A stretch of DNA of 64,000 nt from JAJZGK01 sp035538795 (GTDB lineage: Bacteria; Pseudomonadota; Alphaproteobacteria; Rhodospirillales; Magnetospirillaceae), in NCBI GenBank assembly GCA_035538795.1, contig DATLJS010000052.1, positions 62,001 through 126,000 of the forward strand. The letters are read 5' to 3'. The notes beneath the pieces are model-generated. The model saw nothing but the letters and a program-made list of their open reading frames with translations. It did not search any database and was not told the DNA's origin. Every line of letters starts with the position of its first letter. Position 1 is the first letter of the stretch. Positions 9,163 to 18,455 of this stretch are shown here, piece by piece. Both the position numbers and the translations under genes were made by a program.

Positions 9163-9217
9163 GTGCTCCCACTTAGCCAGGATTTTCGTGGCGGCAAGCG
9201 GTCAAATCATCCACGTC
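9163..9217 (-). promoter_or_regulatory. SAM-II-type riboswitch upstream of metK
   Basis: On the minus strand, CGTGG (9215-9211) pairs with CCACG (9191-9187) to form P1. The loop carries ATGATTTGACCGCTTGC and the 3' flank GAAAATCC then GGCTAAGTGGGAGC. The conserved elements TGATTTGACC, CTTGC and GCTAA in this order match the SAM-II (metA-type) aptamer of alphaproteobacteria as I remember it. The location, 60 nt upstream of metK, suits SAM feedback. Not confirmed by a covariance model. Confidence 0.75.
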
Positions 9218-9240
9218 CCTGCAATCAGGGAGCCTAGTTC

Positions 9241-9255
9241 GTACAAATTTTGTCA
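9241..9255. promoter_or_regulatory. TGACAAA..TTTGTAC inverted repeat upstream of metK
   Basis: The site reads TGACAAAATTTGTAC on the minus strand, an inverted repeat with a central base and one mismatch in the outer arm. It lies between the end of the XRE gene (9291) and the SAM-II element. It resembles palindromes upstream of both XRE regulators (9830-9842 and 10687-10699), so it may be their binding site. This is inference. Confidence 0.35.
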
Positions 9256-9290
9256 TGGGGATTCAAGCCTTTTCGCAGAGGGAAAAGGCT

Positions 9291-9776
9291 TTACGATGGA
9301 GGGGTGTCGTCGTTGGCGGTCTGGGGTTGGCTGGCGCGGGCGAGGGTTCGCGCCAGTTCATAGAGCTGATGGCGCAATTCCGCATTTTCAATATTGCGGT
9401 AGATGCCGATCATCTGTCGAATTTCCTGAGGCGTGGGGCTGTCGTCCAGGTGGCTGACGAGGCTGGCGGGTGCTGATGAAACCACCTCGGCCGGCATATT
9501 TTCAAAAAAATGGCTGGGGGGCACCGCCAGTTGCACGCCGATCTGATGCAGGCGTGAGGCCGATACCGTGGAATCGCCGCTTTCATATTTTTGTACCTGT
9601 TGAACGGACAGGCCCAATCCACGGGCCAAATCCGCGCGGCTGATCCCGAGCTGTTTGCGGCGATCGCGGATGCGCCGTCCGACGTGACGGTCAACCGGAC
9701 GATCGTTGCCGCGGCTTGTCGCCGATGCTTTCACGCGGCCAGATAGATTGGCGGCGGTGTCCTCGTGCTCGCTCAT
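9291..9776 (-). CDS. XRE-family helix-turn-helix regulator (upstream of metK)
   Basis: A 161-residue DNA-binding protein of the cro/CI (XRE) fold. The helix-turn-helix lies at about residues 35-90 (VGRRIRDRRKQLGISRADLA, then LSVQQVQKYESGDSTVSASR). The C-terminal helical segment (EIRQMIGIYRNIENAELRHQ) resembles alphaproteobacterial PraR-like regulators. I chose the ATG at 9776 (MSEHEDTAANLS); a start 75 bp upstream is possible. It is paralogous to the next gene (10134-10640) along nearly its whole length, so the pair looks like a tandem duplication. Its upstream flank (9790-9990) is distinctly AT-rich. Target genes are not known from sequence; metK is adjacent. Confidence 0.85.
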   Translation of the reverse strand: MSEHEDTAANLSGRVKASATSRGNDRPVDRHVGRRIRDRRKQLGISRADLARGLGLSVQQVQKYESGDSTVSASRLHQIGVQLAVPPSHFFENMPAEVVSSAPASLVSHLDDSPTPQEIRQMIGIYRNIENAELRHQLYELARTLARASQPQTANDDTPPS

Positions 9777-9829
9777 TAGCTGCTTTTCCAAAATCTGTGG
9801 CGTTGCGAACATATACAACTGATAGCTGC

Positions 9830-9842
9830 TGACAAATTGTCT
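9830..9842. promoter_or_regulatory. TGACAAATTGTCT palindrome upstream of XRE gene
   Basis: An 11-bp perfect inverted repeat (GACAA/TTGTC around one central base) lies 54 bp upstream of the chosen XRE start at 9776. It matches 11 of 13 positions of the palindrome upstream of the paralogous XRE gene. It is a plausible auto- or cross-regulatory operator. Confidence 0.4.
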
Positions 9843-9992
9843 CACAGCCATTCCGTGTTTACGCCAGATTGGAAAAACGTCAAGTGGAAAATACTATGTT
9901 ATGCCCTTCGAGCAAGAAAGCTTATATCTTGTTGAAAATCATACGATTAACCAGATTGATAATACAACTTATAGTAGTTTTTCTAGAAAAGA

Positions 9993-10021
9993 CAAAAGGC
10001 GCCGGAGGTCCGGCGCCTTTT
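9993..10021 (-). terminator. Strong (probably bidirectional) terminator after XRE gene
   Basis: The stem GGCGCCGGA/TCCGGCGCC (9998-10017) has a 2-nt loop and is flanked by AAAA on the left and TTTT on the right, so it gives a T-run on either strand. It lies 113 bp beyond the end of the XRE gene at 10134. Confidence 0.8.
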
Positions 10022-10133
10022 GGCGGGGAGGGGTGTCGAGCAATCGACTGACGATGAACGGCGACCGGGATCGAAGGCTGGGGAAGCGGAGTTGGTGGGC
10101 TCCGCGCCCTGCTGCCCGTGCCGAGGCGGGGTG

Positions 10134-10640
10134 TTACTTGCTTTCGGTGGCTTCGGCGGCGGTGGCCAGGGCCTTCGCCAGCTCGAACACCCGCTTGCGC
10201 ACCGAGGGATCGGTGATGCGGTAATAGGCGCGGACAAGTTCCAGCGTCTCGCGCTTGGTCATGGGGTCAGCTTCGAAGGTGCCCTGGGGCTCTTCGGCCA
10301 AGCCGGCAATCATCATGCGCGGGCTTTGCTGCGACACGTCGTTGGTCATGTCGTCATAGAAGAAGGAGACCGGTACGTCCAGAACGCGCGACAGGTCGAA
10401 CAGGCGCGAGGCGCCGATGCGGTTGGCGCCGCGTTCGTACTTCTGCACCTGCTGGAAAGTCAGGCCGATGGCTTCGCCAAGCTTTTCCTGGCTCATGCCG
10501 AGCAGGGTGCGGCGCAGGCGGACGCGGGCGCCGACATGCACGTCGATGGGATTGGGCTTGCCCGACGGGGTGCGGCCGCGGCCGGAGCGGCGGGGAGCGT
10601 CGGTCTTGAGGGGCTTGGGGGTGTTGGCGACACGGGGCAT
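10134..10640 (-). CDS. XRE-family helix-turn-helix regulator (PraR-like)
   Basis: A 168-residue XRE regulator. The N-terminus is basic and proline-rich (residues 1-35). The helix-turn-helix follows (VHVGARVRLRRTLLGMSQEK, then IGLTFQQVQKYERGANRIGA), and then a C-terminal helical domain ending in KRVFELAKALATAAEATESK. I chose the ATG at 10640; upstream frame residues lack similarity. In alphaproteobacteria this conserved neighbour of lnt and metK is annotated as a PraR-like regulator. Which genes it controls here cannot be read from sequence. A 13-bp palindrome lies 47 bp upstream of the start. Confidence 0.88.
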   Translation of the reverse strand: MPRVANTPKPLKTDAPRRSGRGRTPSGKPNPIDVHVGARVRLRRTLLGMSQEKLGEAIGLTFQQVQKYERGANRIGASRLFDLSRVLDVPVSFFYDDMTNDVSQQSPRMMIAGLAEEPQGTFEADPMTKRETLELVRAYYRITDPSVRKRVFELAKALATAAEATESK

Positions 10641-10686
10641 GGGGGAATCCACAAATAATCGACGTTGGGAGAAGCCGGCGGAAATG

Positions 10687-10699
10687 TGACAAAATGTCA
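10687..10699. promoter_or_regulatory. TGACAAAATGTCA palindrome upstream of XRE gene
   Basis: A perfect inverted repeat (TGACA, 3-nt centre, TGTCA) lies 47 bp upstream of the XRE start, followed by a second small palindrome GTCATGAC at 10701-10708. Position and similarity to the sites at 9830 and 9241 suggest an autoregulatory operator. Confidence 0.45.
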
Positions 10700-10799
10700 T
10701 GTCATGACCAAACGGCAGACAGTGTTGATATAGTCATACGGGTGTATGCAAGTCAACATGCATCATTACCACAAGCTGTGTTTCTAGTCAGGGAATGAC

Positions 10800-12350
10800 T
10801 TAATTGCGCGACAACCGTCGGCAAGCCACTGACAAAACAACAATAACAAATAGTGGCAAAAATACCATCATATTGCCGTATAGGGCAAAGAAGGTGGGGT
10901 GCGGCAAAGGTTTGGGAAGGTTCCCATCCACGATCCCTTTCTCGCCTAACGAGAGTTGGGTCGTCACCCTGCCAAAAGGGTCTACAACCGCCGTTATACC
11001 CGTGTTGGCGGCGCGGGCCAGCGGAAGGCCTTCTTCGATGGCTCTGAGGCGGGAAGCGGCAAAATGTTGATATGGTCCGGCCGACAGTCCGAACCAGCCG
11101 TCATTGGTGATATTCAGCATCCAGGCGGGTCGGTTGGTCTCGTCGGCAACGGCGCCGGGAAAAATGGCTTCATAGCAGATAATCGGAGAAACCGGCGGCA
11201 AACCGGGCAGGTTCAGGGTGCGCGGACCGGGGCCGGGCGAGAAGTCGATGCTACCGGCGGTGATCTTCGGCATGGGCAGAACCGTGCTCAACGGCACATA
11301 TTCGCCGAAGGGCACCAAATGCGCCTTGTCGTAGCTGCCAAGAATTTGTCCCACCCCGTTCAGGGCTTGCAGGCTGTTCCACAGATGAACGATCTCACCA
11401 TCGATGATCTCGGCGCGAGGAGCGCCGGTCAGAAGCAGGCCGTGAGGTGGAACGGCCTGTGTCAGCATGTCGCGGGCGTTTTGATCGTGATCGATGAACA
11501 CCGGCGCCGCGGTTTCCGGCCAGATGACCGCCGTCGTCTTGTCGAAGCCGAGTGCGGTGGACAGCTCGATATGCTGCATCAGATGCATCCAGCGCATGCC
11601 CGGGGTCCATTTATCGGCCTGGGACACGTTGGCCTGCACCAGCCGCAGGGAAACGTTCGGCCAGACCGGCTGGGGTTCGGCGGGAATGCGCTGCCAGCCC
11701 CACAGGGCGATGGCGGCCAGCAGCAGGTGCGGCAGGATGACGGCGCGGCGCGCGCCTTTGACGCCGGCCGTGAAAAGAACGGCGGGCATGGCGGCGGCCA
11801 GCAGGGTGATCAGCGACAGGCCGTAGATGCTGACGACGGACGCGAACTGTGCCACCGGCAAGGCGGCGATCCAGACGCTGCCAAGCAGATTCCAGGGAAA
11901 GCCGGTCAGGAACCAACTGCGCACCCATTCGAGAAAGACCCAGGCGGCGGCCAGCATGAGGATGCGCGCCGGTCCGGCCGGCGCCAGACGTCGGGCGACA
12001 TAGGCGGCCAGCCCGGTGAACAGGGCCATGCCGGCGCCCAGTCCGAAGACGGCGAAGGGGATCATCCAGCCGAACTTCCAGGGATCGATCAACATGGCGT
12101 GGCCGATCCAGTAGAAGCCGGCCGAGAAATGGCCGAAGCCCCACCACCAGCCGGCGGCGAAAGCGCCGCGCGGACGCCTGGCGCTGTCGATGAACAGAGC
12201 CAGGGCCGGCAGAGCCAGCCACAGGACGGGGACCATATCGACCGGCGGCATGGCCAGGGCGGCCAGCACGCCGAAAAGAGCGGCCGCACCATGACGCCTC
12301 CAGCCGGACAACCCGGTCAGAGTGTCGGCGGCCCGGGTCAGGGCGGTCAC
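10800..12350 (-). CDS. lnt: Apolipoprotein N-acyltransferase
   Basis: Lnt is the inner-membrane enzyme that adds the third acyl chain to lipoproteins. The 516-residue protein begins with about six hydrophobic membrane segments (residues about 20-215). A periplasmic nitrilase-fold domain follows, in which the catalytic triad is visible: E279 in IWPETAAP, K342 in SYDKAHLVPFGEYVP and C392 in IICYEAIFP. A final membrane helix lies near residues 485-508. Its start overlaps the preceding corC-like gene by 4 bp (ATGA), so the two are translationally coupled. Confidence 0.96.
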   Translation of the reverse strand: MTALTRAADTLTGLSGWRRHGAAALFGVLAALAMPPVDMVPVLWLALPALALFIDSARRPRGAFAAGWWWGFGHFSAGFYWIGHAMLIDPWKFGWMIPFAVFGLGAGMALFTGLAAYVARRLAPAGPARILMLAAAWVFLEWVRSWFLTGFPWNLLGSVWIAALPVAQFASVVSIYGLSLITLLAAAMPAVLFTAGVKGARRAVILPHLLLAAIALWGWQRIPAEPQPVWPNVSLRLVQANVSQADKWTPGMRWMHLMQHIELSTALGFDKTTAVIWPETAAPVFIDHDQNARDMLTQAVPPHGLLLTGAPRAEIIDGEIVHLWNSLQALNGVGQILGSYDKAHLVPFGEYVPLSTVLPMPKITAGSIDFSPGPGPRTLNLPGLPPVSPIICYEAIFPGAVADETNRPAWMLNITNDGWFGLSAGPYQHFAASRLRAIEEGLPLARAANTGITAVVDPFGRVTTQLSLGEKGIVDGNLPKPLPHPTFFALYGNMMVFLPLFVIVVLSVACRRLSRN

Positions 12351-13255
12351 GAGGCGGAATCCTCGATCTTAGGCAGATTACGCAGCCGCAGCCGTTTGAT
12401 GCGGCGAGGGTCGGCGTCGACGATTTCGAATTCGATGCCGGTCAGGTCGTGGGTGATCAGTTCGCCCCGGCTGGGGACGCGGCCGGCCAGCGAGAAAACC
12501 AGTCCGCCCAGGGTGTCGATGTCTTCGATTTCCTCGTCCTCGAAGAACTTGCCCACATGCGTCTCGAATTCTTCCAGCGGCAGGCGGGCGTCCACTTCGA
12601 CCACGCCGTCGGGGCGGCGGATGAAATCGGGGTCGATTTCGCGGTCGTGTTCGTCCTCGATCTCGCCGACGATCTGTTCAACCAGATCCTCAATGGTGAC
12701 AAGGCCGTCGATACCGCCGTACTCGTCCACCACCAGCGCCATGTGGGTACGCTTCAGGCGCATCTCCAACAGCAGGTCCATGACGCGGATGGACGGCGAG
12801 ATAAACAGAATTTTGCGGACGATGCGCTGTAGGGCGAAGGGCTTGCCCGACGCCACCATCATCAGCACATCCTTGATGTGAACCAGCCCGACGGCGTCGT
12901 CCAGGGTTCCGCGATAGACAGGAAAGCGGGAGTGCCCTTTGACGTGGATCACCTCGATCAGCTCCTCCAGGGTGATCTTGCTGTCCACGCCGGTGATGTC
13001 GGCGCGGGGCACCATGACGTCATAGGCGGACAAATCTCGCAGATGCAGGATGTTGCCCAGCAGACGACGTTCGTGCTCGTCGATGGGAAGATCTTCTTCC
13101 TCGCGGTCCTCGAACAGCTCTTCAAGGGTCTCGCGCACGGATTCGCCGCTTTTGGCGCGGCGGCGGGTCTTCAGCCATCCGCGGATGGCCTGGACCAGGG
13201 ATTCGTCGGAGGCCCCGCTTTCACGGGGCTTGCTACTGCCGCTGTTATCGCTCAT
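12347..13255 (-). CDS. CorC/HlyC-type CBS-pair protein
   Basis: A 302-residue cytosolic protein with a CBS-domain pair (about residues 80-195, including DVMVPRADITGVD and DEYGGIDGLVTIEDLVEQIVGE) and a C-terminal CorC_HlyC transporter-associated domain (about 210-290). It lacks the N-terminal DUF21 membrane region of longer relatives. It matches the CorC (YbeX) protein next to lnt in many proteobacteria, linked by annotation to magnesium/cobalt efflux or copper resistance; the true function is uncertain. It overlaps both neighbours by 4 bp. Confidence 0.9.
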   Translation of the reverse strand: MSDNSGSSKPRESGASDESLVQAIRGWLKTRRRAKSGESVRETLEELFEDREEEDLPIDEHERRLLGNILHLRDLSAYDVMVPRADITGVDSKITLEELIEVIHVKGHSRFPVYRGTLDDAVGLVHIKDVLMMVASGKPFALQRIVRKILFISPSIRVMDLLLEMRLKRTHMALVVDEYGGIDGLVTIEDLVEQIVGEIEDEHDREIDPDFIRRPDGVVEVDARLPLEEFETHVGKFFEDEEIEDIDTLGGLVFSLAGRVPSRGELITHDLTGIEFEIVDADPRRIKRLRLRNLPKIEDSAS

Positions 13256-13767
13256 GACGCTTCATCTGTCCTGTAGGGATCGGCGATGCCCAGCATGCCG
13301 AGGATCGAGCTTTCCAGCCCCTCCATTTCCTGGGCTTCGTCTTCTTCCATGTGGTCGAAGCCCAGAAGGTGGAGAACGCCGTGGATCACCAGATGCGACA
13401 GGTGGTCCGACAGGGTCTTGCCCTCGGCTTCGGCCTCGGCCGCGGTGGTTTCGTAGGCGATGATGACGTCGCCCAGCAGCAGCGGACCGTCTTCGGTCTC
13501 GGGGGCGTCTTCGTCGTCCAGGGCGGCGAAGGACAGCACGTTGGTGGGCTTGTCTTGGCCGCGGTATTGGCCGTTCAGTGTCCGCACCATGGAATCGTCG
13601 GCCAGCACCAGGCTCAGTTCGGCACGCTCCAGCGGCAGGTCTTCGCACAGGGCGGCGCCGGTGGATAAGGCGATGGCGGCCACCCGCTGGCAGCGTTCCT
13701 CGATGCCGGCAATCTTGTCGGCCCAGGGGCCGGCTTCGATGGAGACGATGATTTCGGGGCCGCTCAT
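13252..13767 (-). CDS. ybeY: Endoribonuclease YbeY
   Basis: YbeY is a zinc-dependent endoribonuclease involved in 16S rRNA maturation and ribosome quality control. The 171-residue protein carries the metal-binding motif HGVLHLLGFDH (H129, H133, H139) and the family segment LNGQYRGQDKPTNVLSFA. The length is slightly above the usual 150-160 residues because of the N-terminus and a short C-terminal tail. It overlaps the phoH-like gene and the corC-like gene by 4 bp each, the standard ybeZ-ybeY-ybeX arrangement. Confidence 0.95.
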   Translation of the reverse strand: MSGPEIIVSIEAGPWADKIAGIEERCQRVAAIALSTGAALCEDLPLERAELSLVLADDSMVRTLNGQYRGQDKPTNVLSFAALDDEDAPETEDGPLLLGDVIIAYETTAAEAEAEGKTLSDHLSHLVIHGVLHLLGFDHMEEDEAQEMEGLESSILGMLGIADPYRTDEAS

Positions 13768-14719
13768 GCCTGTTCCTTTTTCTTGTCGCGGGCGTCGTAG
13801 GCCCGGACGATGCGGCTGACCAGACCGTGGCGTACCACGTCGCGGTCGGTGAAGCGGGCCACGCCGATACCGGGCACGCCGTCGAGAATTTCCAGAGCGT
13901 CCTGCAGGCCCGAACGCACGCCGGGCGGCAGGTCCACCTGCGACAGATCGCCGGTCACGACCATGCGGGAATGCTCGCCCAGGCGGGTGAGGAACATCTT
14001 CATCTGCATGGGCGTGGTGTTCTGGGCTTCATCCAGGATGATGAAGGAGCTGGCCAGGGTGCGCCCGCGCATGAAGGCCAGGGGCGCGACCTCGATGTCG
14101 CCCGAAGCCAGCTTCTTGGCTACCTGGTCGCCGGGCAGCATGTCGTGCAGGGCGTCATAGAGGGGGCGCAGATAAGGATCGACTTTTTCCCGAAGATCGC
14201 CGGGCAGGAAGCCCAGCCGTTCTCCGGCCTCGACGGCGGGGCGCGACAGGATGATGCGGTCCACCTCGCCGGTGATCATCATCGAAACGGCCTTGGCCAC
14301 CGCCAGATAGGTTTTTCCGGTGCCAGCGGGACCGAGGCCGAATACCAGCTCTTGGGCGTTCATGGCCTTGATGTAGTCGGCCTGAACCGGGGTGCGGGCC
14401 TGGATATGGCGCTTTCGGGTGATGATGGTCGGGCCGGCGCCGCCGTTCTCGGCGGTCATGCCGCCCATGCGCAGGGCGGCATCGACATCGGCGCTCTCCA
14501 CCGGATAGCCGCGTTTCAGGCGCTGATACAGCGCATCCAGGACGCCGGCCGCCTCCGATACCTTGCCGATGTCGCCGGAGATGATCACCGCATTCCCGCG
14601 CGAGGTCAGGCTGACGTCCAGCGATTCGCCGATACGGTCGAGATGCTGGTTGTGCGGCCCGAACAGCATCGGCAGCAAGGCGTTGTCGTCGTAATCCCGG
14701 GAAATTTGATGGGCGTCGC

Positions 14720-14723
<4 letters not shown>
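13764..14723 (-). CDS. ybeZ: PhoH-like ATPase (YbeZ)
   Basis: A 319-residue P-loop NTPase of the PhoH family. Walker A GPAGTGKT is at 131-138 and Walker B lies in FIILDEAQN. A preceding KH-like N-terminal domain (about 1-90) is typical of YbeZ. It is thought to act with the adjacent YbeY in RNA metabolism, possibly as a helicase. It overlaps miaB and ybeY by 4 bp each, consistent with one translationally coupled operon. Confidence 0.94.
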
Positions 14724-16096
<1,373 letters not shown>

Positions 16097-16146
16097 GCCG
16101 GCTTGCTCTCCTGTTGATAACTAACATCGGGTCCGGCGAAGTCAAG

Positions 16147-16974
16147 TTAACGCTGGGATACCGTGATCGGCGGAAGCCGTCCGGCGTTGGCGGCGACCAG
16201 CCCGTTGGAGACGACATCGTGGCAATGATCGCTCAGGGCTTTGCGCGAACCGAATTCCTCCAGCCGCACGGGCGGATGGAATTCCACCTCGATGGTGGTG
16301 CTGCCCATGCCGAGGGCTTCCCACAGATGCGGCGCCAGATCCATGTCGCCGTACCAGGCGTAGAAAGGCCGCCAAATCCGGCCGATGGGCAGGTTGTCCA
16401 GGCGGGTATAGGCCACGGTCACCGGCTGCACGGCCAGGGACCGGCCGTCGCCGATCGGCGTTTCCGCCACCGACAACAGGGCGCTTTTGAACGGCAGGAC
16501 GCGGTTACCGTCATTGCTGGTGCCTTCGGGGAACAGGATCATGGATTCCAGCTCCTTGTCGATGCGTCCCAGCATTTCATCGCGCTGGTCCAGGCTTTTG
16601 CGAGGGCGGCGGTCGACGAAGGTGGTGCGTCCCAACTTGGCCAGCAGGCCGATGCCGGGCCATTGGCTGACCTCCTTTTTGGCGATGAACACGGCGGGCA
16701 GCAAGGCTCCCAGCACGATGATGTCCAGATAGGAGGCGTGATTGGCTACGAATAGGGTGGGGCGCTCGGCGGACGGCGTGCCGCGTACCGTGATGGTGAA
16801 GCCGACGATGGCGGCGGTGACGCGCCAATAGAACCGGGCGATCCGCCGCACCAGCGGCAAGGCGGTTCGTCCGCAGGCCAGGATCAGGGCATAGGGCGGC
16901 ACGACGAGCAGCGTCCAGAGCAGGAAGGCGACAAGCCGGAAAGCGGCGCGGGCCGGGCTGTGGAAGCTGTTCAC
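16147..16974 (-). CDS. plsC: 1-acylglycerol-3-phosphate / lyso-ornithine lipid O-acyltransferase (PlsC family)
   Basis: A 275-residue membrane-associated acyltransferase with a hydrophobic N-terminal segment (about 12-35). The catalytic HX4D motif NHASYLD has H79 and D84, and the substrate motif FPEGTS is at 148-153. PlsC enzymes acylate lysophosphatidic acid. Because the gene sits 36 bp downstream of an olsB homologue, it may instead be OlsA, which O-acylates lyso-ornithine lipid. The sequence alone does not decide between them. Confidence 0.88.
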   Translation of the reverse strand: MNSFHSPARAAFRLVAFLLWTLLVVPPYALILACGRTALPLVRRIARFYWRVTAAIVGFTITVRGTPSAERPTLFVANHASYLDIIVLGALLPAVFIAKKEVSQWPGIGLLAKLGRTTFVDRRPRKSLDQRDEMLGRIDKELESMILFPEGTSNDGNRVLPFKSALLSVAETPIGDGRSLAVQPVTVAYTRLDNLPIGRIWRPFYAWYGDMDLAPHLWEALGMGSTTIEVEFHPPVRLEEFGSRKALSDHCHDVVSNGLVAANAGRLPPITVSQR

Positions 16975-17010
16975 GGGCGGCTCGGAGTCACGATCGCGGG
17001 CAAGGGCGTC

Positions 17011-17814
17011 TCATAGGCTGCGGGAGGCGGTGCGGTCGTAATGGCGGAAATATTTGTCGGTGACCAGATCCGTCTTGACGATCACGCAGACGTCGGTGGT
17101 GTTGAACTGCTGATCGATCACCGCGCCGTCGCCGACGAAGCCGCCCAGGCGCAGATAGCCCTTCACCAGCGGCGGCAAGGCCACCAAGGCCCGCTTGGGA
17201 TTGATCTGGTCCGCCGGCATGCGGTTCATCTCGGTGAACTGTCCGGGCAGGGCGCGGGGGCGCCAGGCTTCGGGGGCCAGATGGTTGTGGTAGAGATAGC
17301 TTAAAGGCAGGGCCAAGGCGTCCGGGTCGGTGCCCGGCAGGCTGGCGCAGCCGAACATCAGGTCGATGTTGTGGGCAAAGACATAGCTGGCGATGCCGCG
17401 CCATAGGGCCTGCATGGTCATCTTGGTGCGGTAATCGGCATCGACGCACGAACGGCCCAGTTCCAGCACGTTGCCGACGAAGGCCTGGATGGGGCCGATG
17501 TCGTATTCGCCCGAGGAATAGAAATTCTTGAACTTGGGGCTTTCCCGGCGCTGGAGGCGATAGGTGCCGACGACGCCCTCGGTGCCTTTGCCCCGCTTGG
17601 GGTCGATCACCAGCAGGTGGTCCCAGTCTTCGTCGTGCTGGTCGAAGTCGCGGCCGGAGGCGGCCATCTCCGGGGTCGGCTTGGCGCCCATTTCGTCATA
17701 GAAGACCCGATAGCGCAGGCGCTGGGCGGCTTCGATTTCAGCGGAACTGTTGGCCAGCCTGATTTCCAGGCCGCCGGTTTCCGCGTCGTCCACCTCGGTC
17801 ATCTCGGCGTTCAT
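17011..17814 (-). CDS. olsB: OlsB-like L-ornithine N-acyltransferase (hemolysin-like GNAT)
   Basis: A 267-residue GNAT-fold acyltransferase. The segments LRYRVFYDEMGAKPT, FDQHDEDWDHLLVID, VLELGRSCVDADYRT and the C-terminal GGFVGDGAVIDQQFNTTDVC are typical of OlsB, which transfers a 3-hydroxyacyl chain to ornithine in ornithine-lipid synthesis. I chose the ATG at 17814 because GAAGAGG precedes it at the right distance; a TTG at 17877, overlapping the fur stop, is an alternative. With the adjacent plsC/olsA gene it could form a two-gene ornithine-lipid pathway. Confidence 0.85.
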   Translation of the reverse strand: MNAEMTEVDDAETGGLEIRLANSSAEIEAAQRLRYRVFYDEMGAKPTPEMAASGRDFDQHDEDWDHLLVIDPKRGKGTEGVVGTYRLQRRESPKFKNFYSSGEYDIGPIQAFVGNVLELGRSCVDADYRTKMTMQALWRGIASYVFAHNIDLMFGCASLPGTDPDALALPLSYLYHNHLAPEAWRPRALPGQFTEMNRMPADQINPKRALVALPPLVKGYLRLGGFVGDGAVIDQQFNTTDVCVIVKTDLVTDKYFRHYDRTASRSL

Positions 17815-17873
17815 GATGCCTCTTCGCAGTTGAGCCGGCTCTTTGCCGATAATGCGGGCGGCCGGCAAACCGT

Positions 17874-18305
17874 TCAATGATCTTCCGAGGACTCGCTGGG
17901 ATCCAGGGGAACCGCGTACAGCTCCAGGCGGTGGCCCACCAGCTTGTAGCCGAAGGTGCGGGCGATTTCGCGCTGCAAGGCTTCGATCTGGGGATTCTGG
18001 AACTCGATGACCTTGCCGCTTTGCACGTCGATCAGGTGATCGTGGTGGGCGTCGGGCATCTCTTCATAGCGGGCGCGACCGTCGCCGAAGTCGTGGCGTT
18101 CAAGGATGTTGGCTTCCTCGAACAGGCGCACGGTCCGATAGACGGTGGCGATGCTGATGTTGGGATCGATGGTCGTGGAGCGGCGATGCACCTCCTCGAC
18201 GTCGGGATGGTCGGTGGCTTCCGAAAGCACACGGGCGATGACCCGGCGCTGCTCGGTCATCTTCATCCCTTTTTCGATACACCGCTGTTCGATACGTGAA
18301 ATCAT
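17874..18305 (-). CDS. fur: Fur-family metalloregulator
   Basis: A 143-residue Fur-family repressor. The winged helix occupies about residues 1-85 (KMTEQRRVIARVLSEATDHP, then ISIATVYRTVRLFEEANI). The metal-sensing segment HHDHLIDVQSGKVIEFQ leads into the dimerisation domain. It lacks the structural CxxC cysteines of enterobacterial Fur, as is usual for alphaproteobacterial Fur/Mur proteins. The sensed metal (Fe or Mn) cannot be settled from sequence. It lies directly upstream of olsB on the same strand. Confidence 0.9.
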   Translation of the reverse strand: MISRIEQRCIEKGMKMTEQRRVIARVLSEATDHPDVEEVHRRSTTIDPNISIATVYRTVRLFEEANILERHDFGDGRARYEEMPDAHHDHLIDVQSGKVIEFQNPQIEALQREIARTFGYKLVGHRLELYAVPLDPSESSEDH

Positions 18306-18391
18306 GGATGTTTTTTAACCGATAGTTCAAAGCCCCTGCAAGCGCAAACCAACCGCAATCGGGGTAGGGGCTTGCCGATGCAACATAGCTG

Positions 18392-18430
18392 TAAAACAAA
18401 ACGGCGCCCAGGCCTGCGCCGGACGCCGTT
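18392..18430 (-). terminator. Rho-independent terminator after mucR
   Basis: On the minus strand a hairpin with outer stem ACGGCG/CGCCGT (18401-18429) is followed by TTTTGTTTTAC. It sits 26 bp after the MucR-family gene. Confidence 0.75.
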
Positions 18431-18455
18431 CGCCAACGCGAAGAGGGAGCGTTCG

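Noticed and set aside
9869..10051. 60-codon plus-strand frame in the AT-rich stretch between XRE genes
   Set aside because: It has a hydrophobic look, but the end runs through a strong terminator hairpin and there is no ribosome site.
10956..12881. Plus-strand 641-codon frame across lnt and corC
   Set aside because: It overlaps two firmly assigned genes on the other strand and shows no family pattern.
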